Assembly (NCBI GenBank): GCA_004020875.1
Contig: SAPZ01000009.1
Coordinates: 62,001 to 126,000 of the forward strand
DNA length: 64,000 nt
Direction: 5' to 3'
Origin: Mesorhizobium sp.
Lineage (GTDB): Bacteria > Pseudomonadota > Alphaproteobacteria > Rhizobiales > Rhizobiaceae
In this document: one piece after another, positions 35,092-43,581 of the stretch
Position numbering within the stretch: position 1 is the first letter of the stretch
How the letters are laid out: each line of letters begins with the position of its first letter
Program-made: the position numbers and the translations under genes
Notes under the pieces: model-generated
The model's database searches: none
What the model was told of the DNA's origin: nothing
The model's input: only the letters and a program-made list of their open reading frames with translations

Positions 35092-36488
35092 CCCGCCTTT
35101 TGCAGGCCCTTGAACAGAAAGGGCTTGCCCGAGCGGTAGTCGTAGGCGGGATTCTCCCAGGCGATCATCTTGCCGGGATTGAGCAGTCCTTGCGGATCGG
35201 TCTCGCGCTTGAAGGCAAGCTGCACATCATCCGTGCGCTTCATGCCGCCCTCTTCCAGCGTGTAGCGGTGTGGGTTGAAGATCCAGCAGCCATTGTCCTC
35301 ATGGATGCGGATGATCTCGTTGAGCCGCTCTTCCGTGGTGTAGCGCACCAGCGGCAGGCCGGCGGCGCCGATCGCGCCATCGAAGCGGATGAACTCCAGA
35401 TGCGCCGGCACCTCGTCGCCGAAGCGCTCGACCATCGCCTTGACGTGGGCGAGATGATCCGGCGACGGATAGCGTGCCTGCAGATAGGTGATCGTCGGAT
35501 CGACCCGGATGGCGCGCAACGTCGTATGGTTCCAGGTGAGCTCATAGGCCGGCGGCAGCCCTTTGAGATCGGCCTCCCTGTCGGCCCGAAACACGATCTC
35601 GCCCCTGGTGCTGCGGACAAGTGCGACGAAGGCGTCCATTGCATGCGGCGCGATCATGCACACCACGATGCTCTGCTCGCGCCGGAAGAATTTCTGGTGC
35701 CGCTTAAAATAATCGTAGGGAATGGGCGCGGCGATCGGCGTGATCAGCTTCGCCAATATCCCGTCCTGGACGGCGAGGTCGTTGCCGAAACCGGCCGCAT
35801 CCATGAAATCGTCAAAGCCGACAATGACGTCGATCCAGTCGTAGGAAGCGGTCAGCGGCATCTCGACTTCGGTGATGATGCCGTTGGTGCCATAGGCATG
35901 CATGACCTTGAGCACCTCCTCGCCGGTGAGGTCCATCACGCGCGGCTCGGCTTGCATTGTCACGGTCCGCAGCCGGATGACGTTGCCGAGGTCGCGCAAC
36001 CCGCCCCAGCGGATCGAACCGACGCCGCCCGAGCCCCCGGCGACGAAGCCTCCGATCGAGGCTGTGTTGTAGGTCGAGGGTGACATGCGCAGCTCCTGGC
36101 CGGAATGCGCCCGCGTCGCCTTGTCGATCTCGGCCAGCACCGCGCCCGGGCCGGTCACCACGCGCCCCGGCGCGATCGACTTGATGTCGTTCATCTCGGC
36201 GAGGTTGAGCACCACACCGCCCGACAGCGGCATCGCCTGCCCATAATTGCCGGTGCCACTGCCGCGCGGCGTCACCGGGACGCCGTGCCTGTGGCACGCC
36301 GCAAGCACGCGGATCACCTCATCCTCATTCTTCGGCGTGACGATGAGATCGCCTTTGACATGATCGAGCTGCGCCTTCAGCACCGGGCTGTACCAGTAGA
36401 AGTCGCGGCTCTTCTGCTGGACGATGGCCGGGTGGTCGTCGATCTTGATCCCGTCGAGATCGCGCTTCAGCGCTGCGATATCCATCAT
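35088..36488 (-). CDS. FAD-binding oxidase/dehydrogenase, GlcD-like (PCMH)
   Basis: A 466-residue flavoenzyme of the vanillyl-alcohol oxidase/D-lactate dehydrogenase group. The FAD domain includes VTPRGSGTGNYGQ at about 73-85 and GGFVAGGSGGVGSIRWGG around 146-163. The C-terminal cap is substrate-specific. A 4-base overlap with the amidohydrolase upstream shows co-translation. With that neighbour it may oxidise a hydroxylated or ring-opened product, but this is inference. Confidence 0.87.
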   Translation of the reverse strand: MMDIAALKRDLDGIKIDDHPAIVQQKSRDFYWYSPVLKAQLDHVKGDLIVTPKNEDEVIRVLAACHRHGVPVTPRGSGTGNYGQAMPLSGGVVLNLAEMNDIKSIAPGRVVTGPGAVLAEIDKATRAHSGQELRMSPSTYNTASIGGFVAGGSGGVGSIRWGGLRDLGNVIRLRTVTMQAEPRVMDLTGEEVLKVMHAYGTNGIITEVEMPLTASYDWIDVIVGFDDFMDAAGFGNDLAVQDGILAKLITPIAAPIPYDYFKRHQKFFRREQSIVVCMIAPHAMDAFVALVRSTRGEIVFRADREADLKGLPPAYELTWNHTTLRAIRVDPTITYLQARYPSPDHLAHVKAMVERFGDEVPAHLEFIRFDGAIGAAGLPLVRYTTEERLNEIIRIHEDNGCWIFNPHRYTLEEGGMKRTDDVQLAFKRETDPQGLLNPGKMIAWENPAYDYRSGKPFLFKGLQKAG

Positions 36489-37786
36489 CCCACCATCAAT
36501 TCGTCGAGTTCGGCATAGTCGGGCAGTTGGCGTTCGATTGCTCTGCCCTCGCGCACCACGATGCGATCCGATTCGGGCCGCGACAGCAATTCGGTCCAGC
36601 TCCGTCCTTTGAATACGATGAAGTCGGCGCTGCCACCGGCAGTGAGCACGCCGTCGCCGTCAAGCCGCATCACCTCCGCCGGTGTCGCCGCCACGGCCTT
36701 TGGCCAGTCGCCGACCGGATGGTCCAAATGCAGGATACGCGTCGCCATGCGGTAGACTTCCAGCATGTCGAGATCGCCATAGGCGTAGAACGGGTCGCGC
36801 GTGTTGTCGGAGGCGACCGCCACCTTGATGCCGCGCGCCCTCATCTCATGCAGCAGCGTCACGCCGCGCCAGCGCGGGGTGGTGTGATTGTTGCGCCGGT
36901 CCTGCAGATAAAGATTGCACATCGGCAGCGACACCACTGCAAGCCGCGCCTTCGCCACCTTATCCAGCGTGTCGAGAACCTCGAGGTCCGGCTGCCGCGC
37001 CAGCGAGCAGCAATGGCCGACCAGGATATTGCCCTCAAAACCGTTCCAAAGCGAGGCTTCGGCGATCTTCTTCAGGGAGATCGCCGCGACGTCGTCGGTC
37101 TCGTCCGCGTGGAAGTCGAGATCGAGCCCGTGCTTGATCGCCCGCCCGAACACCTGGTCGAGCAGTTCCTCGAGATCGGGCACCATATAGGTGACGACGC
37201 CGAGTACGCCCTTGGCGGCGGCGACGCGTTTGGCCAGCCGCTCGAACCAGGCTTTGTCGCGCACGCCTTCGATGCCGAGCAGGCAGGCGGCCTGCAGGTC
37301 GATCCTGCCGCGCCATTTTTCGCGCATGGCTTCGAACACCGGCCAGGAGATCTCTTCTTGCGGCGGCACGCTGTCGAGGTGGGTGCGGACCGCCTTGGTG
37401 CCGTGCGCATAGGCCGAGCGCAGCGAGAAATCCATGCGTCGCGCGACATCCTCGGCGCTCCAGCGCGCGGTGCGGTCGGCGCCGGTGGCGTTGAGCGCGC
37501 CCATGAAGGTGCCGTCCGGATTGGGCTTTCGCGGCCAGATATGGCCCTTGTCGATATGGGTATGACAGTCGACGAAACACGGCAGCACGATCCGGCCGGC
37601 AAGGTCGATCGCATCGGCCGGTGCGTTGGATTTGCCGCGCGCTGCAATGCTCGAAATCTTGCCGCCGGCAACGGATATATCGGCAAGAGCGAAACCATCA
37701 GCGTCGTAACTTGTGGCAAGCCCGGGCGTCAGCGAACGGTGAAGGCGGGCATTGGCAAGCTGGTACGAACCAGAGGCGGGTATCAA
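36485..37786 (-). CDS. Amidohydrolase, cytosine deaminase-like (CodA family)
   Basis: A 433-residue TIM-barrel metal hydrolase. Metal and catalytic motifs are HTHIDKGH near residues 75-82, HADETDD near 226-232, GHCCSL near 257-262 and SDNTRDPFYAYGD near 333-345, a close match to CodA-type deaminases. This family includes cytosine, isoguanine and creatinine deaminases. TTG start 37786 is supported by GAGGA 7 bases upstream; no ATG offers a better start. It overlaps the FAD oxidase and follows its importer genes, so the imported ligand is probably its substrate or a precursor. Confidence 0.85.
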   Translation of the reverse strand: MIPASGSYQLANARLHRSLTPGLATSYDADGFALADISVAGGKISSIAARGKSNAPADAIDLAGRIVLPCFVDCHTHIDKGHIWPRKPNPDGTFMGALNATGADRTARWSAEDVARRMDFSLRSAYAHGTKAVRTHLDSVPPQEEISWPVFEAMREKWRGRIDLQAACLLGIEGVRDKAWFERLAKRVAAAKGVLGVVTYMVPDLEELLDQVFGRAIKHGLDLDFHADETDDVAAISLKKIAEASLWNGFEGNILVGHCCSLARQPDLEVLDTLDKVAKARLAVVSLPMCNLYLQDRRNNHTTPRWRGVTLLHEMRARGIKVAVASDNTRDPFYAYGDLDMLEVYRMATRILHLDHPVGDWPKAVAATPAEVMRLDGDGVLTAGGSADFIVFKGRSWTELLSRPESDRIVVREGRAIERQLPDYAELDELMVG

Positions 37787-37822
37787 GATCTGGTCCTCTT
37801 CGCGATCTTCCCTGCTAACACC

Positions 37823-38674
37823 CTAGTGCTCCTGCTTGAGCGCGCTCTCGTGCCAGCGGCGCAGGATCAGATACGACACCAGAGACAGCACCAGGAAGAT
37901 AAGGATGCCGGTGAGCGAGATCAGGATCAGCGCCGCGAACAGGCGCGGCGCGTTGAGCCGGTAGCCGGCCTCGATGATGCGCGAGGCAAGCCCGGACGAC
38001 TGCCCTTGCGCGCCGGCGACGAATTCCGCCACCACCGCGCCGATCAGCGACAGGCCGCCGGCGATCTTCAGCCCACCGAGGAAATAGGGCATCGCCGCCG
38101 GCAGGCGCAGATAGCGCAATTGCTGCCAGCGCGTCGCGCCGTTGAGCTTGAACAGGTCGCGCAGGTTTCGGTCGACGGAGTTCAGCCCGAGCGTGGTGTT
38201 GGACAGGATCGGGAAGAAGGCGACGATCCATGCGCAGAGCAGCAGTTTGACGGTCTGGTTGTCCACATAGATGTTGATCAGCGGGAAGATCGCCACGATC
38301 GGCGTCACCTGCAGCACGATGGCGAAGGGGAAGAACGACATCTCCACCCATTTCGACTGCGCGAACAGCACCGCCAGCCCGACGCCGCCGATCACGGCGA
38401 GCAGCAGGCTAAGGAAGGTTATCCTGAGGGTCACCAGGAGCGAGGAGAACAACAGGCCGGCATCATTGTGCAGCGTCTGCAGCACCACGCCCGGCCGCGG
38501 CAGGATGTATTGCGGGATCTCGTTCCAGACGCAGATGCGGTCCCACAGCACGATCGCCAGCACCATGATCGCCAGCGGCAGCACCCATTTGCCCATGCGC
38601 TCAAGACGTTCCTGGCGGGCGCGTCGCGCCTCTTCCGGATCGAGCTTCAGCGCGGTGTCGTCAACGACCGTCAT
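37823..38674 (-). CDS. ABC transporter permease, ThiX/SsuC-like
   Basis: A 283-residue permease with six likely membrane spans and an EAA-type loop (NGATRWQQLRYLRLPAAMPYFLGG). Family: nitrate/sulfonate/pyrimidine-precursor (NMT1-linked) importers. It overlaps the ATPase gene by 14 bases and leads into the amidohydrolase gene after 36 bases. Confidence 0.9.
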   Translation of the reverse strand: MTVVDDTALKLDPEEARRARQERLERMGKWVLPLAIMVLAIVLWDRICVWNEIPQYILPRPGVVLQTLHNDAGLLFSSLLVTLRITFLSLLLAVIGGVGLAVLFAQSKWVEMSFFPFAIVLQVTPIVAIFPLINIYVDNQTVKLLLCAWIVAFFPILSNTTLGLNSVDRNLRDLFKLNGATRWQQLRYLRLPAAMPYFLGGLKIAGGLSLIGAVVAEFVAGAQGQSSGLASRIIEAGYRLNAPRLFAALILISLTGILIFLVLSLVSYLILRRWHESALKQEH

Positions 38675-39482
38675 GGTGCGATCCCGCGGTTGAGTTGATG
38701 GCGTCGACCAGCACGTCCGAGGCCTGTCGGCAAAGCGCGGCGTAGCCGGGTGAGGTCCGGAACACCTCGTCGCGCGGATAAGGCGCGCTGATGGCGAGCT
38801 CGCCGAAGACGCGGCCCGGTCGCGCGGCCATGACGACGACGCGGCTGGACAGGAACACGCTTTCGAAGACGCTGTGGGTGACGAAGACGACCGTGAAACG
38901 CTCGTCCTGCCACAGTTCCAGAAGATCGTTGTTGAGCTTGAAGCGGGTGATCTCGTCGAGCGCCGCGAAGGGCTCGTCCATCAGAAGGATGCGCGGCTTG
39001 GTCACCATGGCCCTGGCGATCGAGACGCGCATCTTCATGCCGCCGGAAAGTTCGCGCGGCACGGCATTCTCGAAGCCGGTGAGATGGACGCGCGACAGCA
39101 TCTCCATTACCGTCGGCGCCGCCTTGGCCCGCGACACGCCCTTGAGCCTCAGCGGCAGCCAGACATTGTCGAAGACGTTCGCCCAAGGCAGCAGCGTCGG
39201 CTCCTGGAAGACGAAGCCGATGTTCGAGCGGTCGATCGAGCCGCGCCAGTCGAGCTGGCCTGAGGTCGGCGTCGACAGGCCGGCGATCAGCCTGAGCGCC
39301 GTCGACTTGCCGCAGCCGGACGGGCCGAGCAGGCTCAGGAAATCGCCCTCGCGGATCGCGAGATCGACCTTGCTCAGCGCAGTCACGCCGTTGGAAAAGA
39401 CCTTGCCGACGTTGCGCAACGAAAGCAGCATCGGGGCCTCGTCCGATGCCGCCGGCGTCTCAGCCACTTTCTCCTGGATCAT
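38661..39482 (-). CDS. ABC transporter ATP-binding protein, ThiZ/SsuB-like
   Basis: A 273-residue ATPase. Walker A is GPSGCGKS at about 54-61, signature ELSGGMKMRVSIARAM at about 143-158, Walker B ILLMDEPFAALDE, and the switch His is in VTHS. Overlaps the permease gene and follows the binding-protein gene by 15 bases. Confidence 0.92.
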   Translation of the reverse strand: MIQEKVAETPAASDEAPMLLSLRNVGKVFSNGVTALSKVDLAIREGDFLSLLGPSGCGKSTALRLIAGLSTPTSGQLDWRGSIDRSNIGFVFQEPTLLPWANVFDNVWLPLRLKGVSRAKAAPTVMEMLSRVHLTGFENAVPRELSGGMKMRVSIARAMVTKPRILLMDEPFAALDEITRFKLNNDLLELWQDERFTVVFVTHSVFESVFLSSRVVVMAARPGRVFGELAISAPYPRDEVFRTSPGYAALCRQASDVLVDAINSTAGSHHDGR

Positions 39483-39497
39483 CTCAGGCAGGCCGCC

Positions 39498-40508
39498 TTA
39501 CTTCTTCAGCTCCAGCCCGACGCCCTTGTTGATGAAAGCCAGCGTGTAGGCCTTCTTGATGTCGATGCCCGGCTGCGCGACCTTGGCCTTGACCATCTTG
39601 TCATAAAAGCTCTGGATGCGCGCGTCGGTCATGGCGCCGATGCCGAGCTTTTCCGAATCGCCGGAATCGACCACGCCGAACTTCTTCAACTGCTCGATCG
39701 AGAACGCGATCTGCTCATCCGTCATGTCCGGATTGTCCTTCTTGATCAAGTCGTTGGCGGCCTTGTTGTCGCCGTAGAGATAATTGTACCAGCCCTTTGC
39801 CGAGCCATCGACGAAGCACTGCACCACCTCCGGCCGCTTATCGATCGTATCCTGCATCACCTCGACCGTCGTCGCATAGGTATCCCAACCATAATCGGCG
39901 AGCAGGAACTGGTTCGGCACGAAGCCGCCCGCCTTCTGCACCGCGAACGGCTCGGACGTGACATAGCCCTGCTGGATCGACTTCTTGTTGGCAATGAAGG
40001 GCGCCGGGTTGAAGGTGTAGGGAACGCGCTTGGCAGCATCGAAGCCGAGCTCGGTCACCATCCACTGGAAGAAGGTCTGCGCGCCCTCGTCGCCGAGGAT
40101 GTACTGGTCGGCGTTCTTCAGGTCCTCCCATTTGTCCAGCCCCTGCCCCGGCTGGGACATGATGACCTGCGGGTCCTTCTGGAAATCGGCGGCGACGACG
40201 CGCATCGGAATGCCCTGCTGCACGGCATCGAAGGCCGACAGCAGATTGCCGCCCATATAGAAATCGATCTTGCCGGCGAGCAGCATCGGCCGGCCGCTGA
40301 CCTGCGGGCCGCCCTGCATGATGGTGACGTCGAGGCCGCAGGCGGCGTAGGTGCCGTCGGCAACGGCCTGATAGTAGCCGCCATGTTCCGGCTCGGCCAG
40401 CCAGTTGGTGCCGAACGTCACTTTCTCGTTCGCACTCGCCGCCAGCGTGCTCGCGGCAAGCAGGGCGAAAGCGCCCGCCAGGATCTTCTCTTTTCCGACC
40501 ATAAACAT
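39498..40508 (-). CDS. ABC transporter substrate-binding protein, NMT1/ThiY-like
   Basis: A 336-residue periplasmic binding protein. Signal peptide ILAGAFALLAASTLAASAN is at about 9-27. The mature part opens EKVTFGTNWLAEPEHGGYYQ, the NMT1/THI5 style shared by binding proteins for thiamine pyrimidine precursors and related heterocycles. ATG 40508 was taken; a second ATG at 40502 has better spacing from GAGAGGG. First gene of the minus-strand operon and divergent from the RidA-like gene. Confidence 0.9.
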   Translation of the reverse strand: MFMVGKEKILAGAFALLAASTLAASANEKVTFGTNWLAEPEHGGYYQAVADGTYAACGLDVTIMQGGPQVSGRPMLLAGKIDFYMGGNLLSAFDAVQQGIPMRVVAADFQKDPQVIMSQPGQGLDKWEDLKNADQYILGDEGAQTFFQWMVTELGFDAAKRVPYTFNPAPFIANKKSIQQGYVTSEPFAVQKAGGFVPNQFLLADYGWDTYATTVEVMQDTIDKRPEVVQCFVDGSAKGWYNYLYGDNKAANDLIKKDNPDMTDEQIAFSIEQLKKFGVVDSGDSEKLGIGAMTDARIQSFYDKMVKAKVAQPGIDIKKAYTLAFINKGVGLELKK

Positions 40509-40643
40509 CACCCTCTCTTGGCCCGGGCGCGCAACGCGCCGGGCTCGACACCATTGATTCAAGAAGCAAGACACATGCCACCGCCTGGGCCGCCTGCTTG
40601 CGCGACAGTCATTGCCGAGACCGGACGGGTCATGCTGTACGCG

Positions 40644-40676
40644 AGGCATCGTGCCTATTTTTTGGACGCCTGTCCA
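40644..40676. promoter_or_regulatory. Two dyads in divergent promoter region
   Basis: AGGCA-TCG-TGCCT (40644-40656) and TGGAC-GCCT-GTCCA (40663-40676) lie side by side between the divergent binding-protein and RidA-like genes. The second has the shape of a GntR-family operator. No local regulator gene is present. Confidence 0.35.
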
Positions 40677-40754
40677 TAATCGCCCGGGCGGATGCACGGC
40701 ATCTTGAATGTTTCATGAATCCGCCACTAGGCTGTCTGCGGACAGGAGAATGCA

Positions 40755-41138
40755 ATGCTCAAATACCTCGCTCCCAAATCGATCAAGCGCCCTTTCGCCC
40801 GCTACAGCCACGGCGTCGAAATACCTGCCGGAAAGCGCCTGGTGCTATGTTCCGGCCAGCTGGGAATCAGTCCGGACGATGCCGTGCCGGAGGATGCCGG
40901 AGCCCAGACGGAGCTTTGCTTCAAGAATATAGCCGCGATCCTCAGCGAAGCCGGCCTGACGCTGAACGACATCGTGCGCATCAACGCTTTCGTCACCGAT
41001 CGTGGCCATCTGCAGCCCTATATGGACGTTCGCAACCGGCTCTTTTCCGATCCGGCGCCGGCCTCCACGCTGATGATCGTCTCCGGCTTCGCCCGCCCGG
41101 AATTCAAGGTCGAGGTGGAGGTTTTGGCAGCAGGATAG
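40755..41138 (+). CDS. RidA/YjgF-family protein
   Basis: A 127-residue trimer-forming protein of the Rid superfamily, ending in the family signature ARPEFKVEVEVLAAG. Canonical RidA uses an Arg in a PARS/PART motif to hydrolyse imines and enamines. Here the equivalent stretch reads DPAPASTLM, with Ser at about 104 and no Arg, so it belongs to a Rid subgroup with a different reaction. Such members often sit in catabolic operons. 65 bases upstream of the creatininase-family gene. Confidence 0.85.
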   Translation: MLKYLAPKSIKRPFARYSHGVEIPAGKRLVLCSGQLGISPDDAVPEDAGAQTELCFKNIAAILSEAGLTLNDIVRINAFVTDRGHLQPYMDVRNRLFSDPAPASTLMIVSGFARPEFKVEVEVLAAG

Positions 41139-41203
41139 CATTGCCCGGAACGCCCGCGCCCTTTAGACCTCCAAGCCGAACAGCAGACCATCGGGAGACA
41201 AAA

Positions 41204-42001
41204 GTGACGACAAGACGTGTGTGGTGGGGCGATTACCGGACGACCGAATATGCCTCGATAGACGCGGAAGCGACGATCGCCGTGCTGCCGTTGGCGGCGA
41301 TCGAGCAGCATGGTCCGCATCTGCCGGTCTCGACCGACACCTCGATCATGATGGGCATGCTTGAGACGGTGATCGCGCGCCTGCCCGACGATCTGGACAT
41401 CCGCATCCTGCCGGTGCAGGCGGTCGGCAAGTCGAACGAGCACCTGCATGCGCCGGGAACGCTCACCTTGTCGGCCACGACTTTGGTGGATGCCTGGACC
41501 GAGCTTGGCCTGTCGATCGCGCGCGCCGGGGTCAGGAAACTGATCATCGTCAACTCGCATGGCGGCAATGAAGAGATCATGGGCATCATTTCGCGCGAAT
41601 TGCGTGTGCGCGCCAAAATGCTGTCGGTGAAGACGAGCTGGCAGCGCTTCGGCCGCCCGGCCGGCATGTATACCGAGTTGGAGGACCGTCACGGCATCCA
41701 TGGCGGTGATGTCGAGACCTCGCTGATGCTGCACTTCCGGCCCGACCTCGTCGACATGAGCAAGGCGGACAATTTTGTCTCCAATGTCGGCCGCGCCGAA
41801 AAAGAATTCGCCCTGCTGCGCCACACCGGCACACATGCCTTCGCCTGGATCGCCAGCGACCTCAACCCGAACGGCGTGGTCGGCGATGCAAGTATCGCCA
41901 CCGCCGAGAAAGGTCGGCTCACCGCCGAGCATCAGGCAGACGGTTTTATCAGTCTGGTCAGGGATGTGCGTAAGGCCAATCTTACCGAATGGCTGTCGTA
42001 G
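41204..42001 (+). CDS. Creatininase-family amidohydrolase
   Basis: A 265-residue metal-dependent amidohydrolase. The metal ligands of the family are present: E34 and H36 in IEQHGPHLP, D45 in STDTS, His in NSHGGNEE, and Glu in GGDVETS. The family contains creatininase, the FAPy deformylase of archaeal flavin synthesis and MftE-type peptidases. GTG 41204 has GGGAGA upstream; the longer frame runs through ridA. Next to an importer, a CodA-type deaminase and RidA, it probably opens or hydrolyses a cyclic amide, but the exact substrate is not known. Confidence 0.87.
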   Translation: MTTRRVWWGDYRTTEYASIDAEATIAVLPLAAIEQHGPHLPVSTDTSIMMGMLETVIARLPDDLDIRILPVQAVGKSNEHLHAPGTLTLSATTLVDAWTELGLSIARAGVRKLIIVNSHGGNEEIMGIISRELRVRAKMLSVKTSWQRFGRPAGMYTELEDRHGIHGGDVETSLMLHFRPDLVDMSKADNFVSNVGRAEKEFALLRHTGTHAFAWIASDLNPNGVVGDASIATAEKGRLTAEHQADGFISLVRDVRKANLTEWLS

Positions 42002-42019
42002 CGTGCGTCCGCTGCAATT

Positions 42020-42529
42020 CTAAGCTTCGATCCCCAATTCGAAGGGGACTCCTTCAAACGCATCGGCGCCCCGGCCGATCGCCTCGATCGCCGCGATCAT
42101 ACGGCCATCCCGCTGAAGCAGCGCGTCGGCAACTGCGATTAGCCGTGGATTGGGTGTCGCCGTCGGCGATAGAAAGCGAAGCGTGTGGGCGAGTTCCATC
42201 TCGTCGCGCCGCGGCGCTAGCGCGGCGGCGATGATGTAAGCCGATGCGGTCGAACGGCTGACGCCGGCATAGCAATGCACGACCAGCGGCTTCACGCGGT
42301 CCCAGCGATAGGCGAAGTCGAGCAAGGCCCGCACATGCTCCTCGCCGGGCATCGTCATGCCTTCCTGCGCCACGGCGATGTCGTGCATGACGAGATGCAG
42401 GTGGTTTTCCGCCAGGATCGAGGCCGGGCGGATCACTTCAGTGCCGGCAGCAAGCAGTGACAGCAAGCGCTGCGCGCCGGTCCTCGCCACAGTCTCGTCG
42501 ACCTTCGACAGCGAACAGACATGGATCAT
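42020..42529 (-). CDS. Tyrosine phosphatase-like protein
   Basis: A 169-residue protein with the HCx5R signature HCYAGVSRST (Cys86, Arg92) and a likely general-acid Asp at D50. The family is the dual-specificity/tyrosine phosphatases. Its start overlaps the cobC stop by 4 bases, so it is translated with a cobalamin gene; the link to B12 synthesis is unknown. It might act on a small phosphorylated substrate such as a nucleotide-loop precursor instead of a protein. Confidence 0.8.
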   Translation of the reverse strand: MIHVCSLSKVDETVARTGAQRLLSLLAAGTEVIRPASILAENHLHLVMHDIAVAQEGMTMPGEEHVRALLDFAYRWDRVKPLVVHCYAGVSRSTASAYIIAAALAPRRDEMELAHTLRFLSPTATPNPRLIAVADALLQRDGRMIAAIEAIGRGADAFEGVPFELGIEA

Positions 42530-43581
42530 CGTCCGATCTCCTTCGACGCATCCTTACGCCGTGCGGCCCAGGCGGCAAGCGCGCTTTCGAGGCGCTGCCA
42601 TTCTGGTTCGCTGCCAGGCAAACCGATGCGCAACACTCCGGGCCGCTCGGCGAAATGGCGCACCAGCACGCCATCCTCGCCGAGCGCCGAAAACAGGCTT
42701 GGGGCCTCGGCAAATGACAAGTAGCGGAACAGACTGGTGCCGCGGACGACAGGAACGTCGAATCGGCCAAGCAACGCGTCGAGCCGAGCGGCGTCCTGTC
42801 CCAGGCGTTGCCGCATCGCGGCCTGCCATTTCGTATCCGACAGCGCGCGGATGCCATATTCGAGCGCCGGACCCGCAACCGCCCAGGGGCCCAGCTGCGC
42901 GTCCAGCCGCTCGGTCGTCAGTTGATCGGCGAGCGCGAAGCCAAGCCGAACACCGGCGAGGCCAAAAAACTTGCCGAACGAGCGCAGCACGACAATGCCG
43001 CCCTCAACGACATCGCCGGCCAGGCTGTGTTCAATCGGGCCGGCATCCATGAAAGCCTCGTCGACGACCAGCAGCCCGTCCTTGGCGCGAAGCCAAGCGG
43101 CAAGCTCCAGCAGGCGCGCCTTTTCGATCACCCGTCCGTCCGGATTGTTGGGATTCACCAGCACCGCAAGGTCCGCGTCGGCCAGCTCGTCGAAATCGCC
43201 GACTTCCGCGACCGCATGGCCGGCTATGGCCGCGGCGCGGGCATGTTCGGCATAGGTCGGGCCGAGCACCAGCGCCTTGCCGGGCCGCAGCAGAGACGCC
43301 ACGCGCGGCAGCAGAATCTGCGTGCCGGGCGCGGCCGCAACATGCGCCGCCGACGGCGCGCCATAGGCCGCAGCCGCAATTTCGGCCAATTCGCGCAGTT
43401 GTGCTGCCTCCGGCAATCGGGTCAGGGCGGTGGCGGGCAGTTCGAAAAGCGGATAGGAGTGCGGGTTGATACCTGTCGAGAGGTCCACGAAAGGTTGTGG
43501 GGCATGAGGAAAAAGCGCGCTTGCCCGGCCAAGGCTGCCGCCATGATCAACCGCTGCGATCGCGCCGCTTAGAAGCTTCAT
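42526..43581 (-). CDS. cobC: Threonine-phosphate decarboxylase-like CobC
   Basis: A 351-residue PLP enzyme. LVNPNNPDGRV and the Schiff-base Lys region RSFGKFFGLAGVRLGF are clear. In the aerobic pathway CobC makes the (R)-1-amino-2-propanol phosphate arm attached to cobyric acid. It works with CbiB/CobD, encoded divergently. Its start codon shares two bases with the cbiB start. N-terminal DHGGSLGRASALFP is typical of CobC. Confidence 0.9.
   Translation of the reverse strand: MKLLSGAIAAVDHGGSLGRASALFPHAPQPFVDLSTGINPHSYPLFELPATALTRLPEAAQLRELAEIAAAAYGAPSAAHVAAAPGTQILLPRVASLLRPGKALVLGPTYAEHARAAAIAGHAVAEVGDFDELADADLAVLVNPNNPDGRVIEKARLLELAAWLRAKDGLLVVDEAFMDAGPIEHSLAGDVVEGGIVVLRSFGKFFGLAGVRLGFALADQLTTERLDAQLGPWAVAGPALEYGIRALSDTKWQAAMRQRLGQDAARLDALLGRFDVPVVRGTSLFRYLSFAEAPSLFSALGEDGVLVRHFAERPGVLRIGLPGSEPEWQRLESALAAWAARRKDASKEIGR

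Noticed and set aside
36527..38698. 723-codon plus-strand frame opposite the amidohydrolase and permease genes
   Set aside because: It spans two well-supported minus-strand genes and shows only low-complexity charged sequence.
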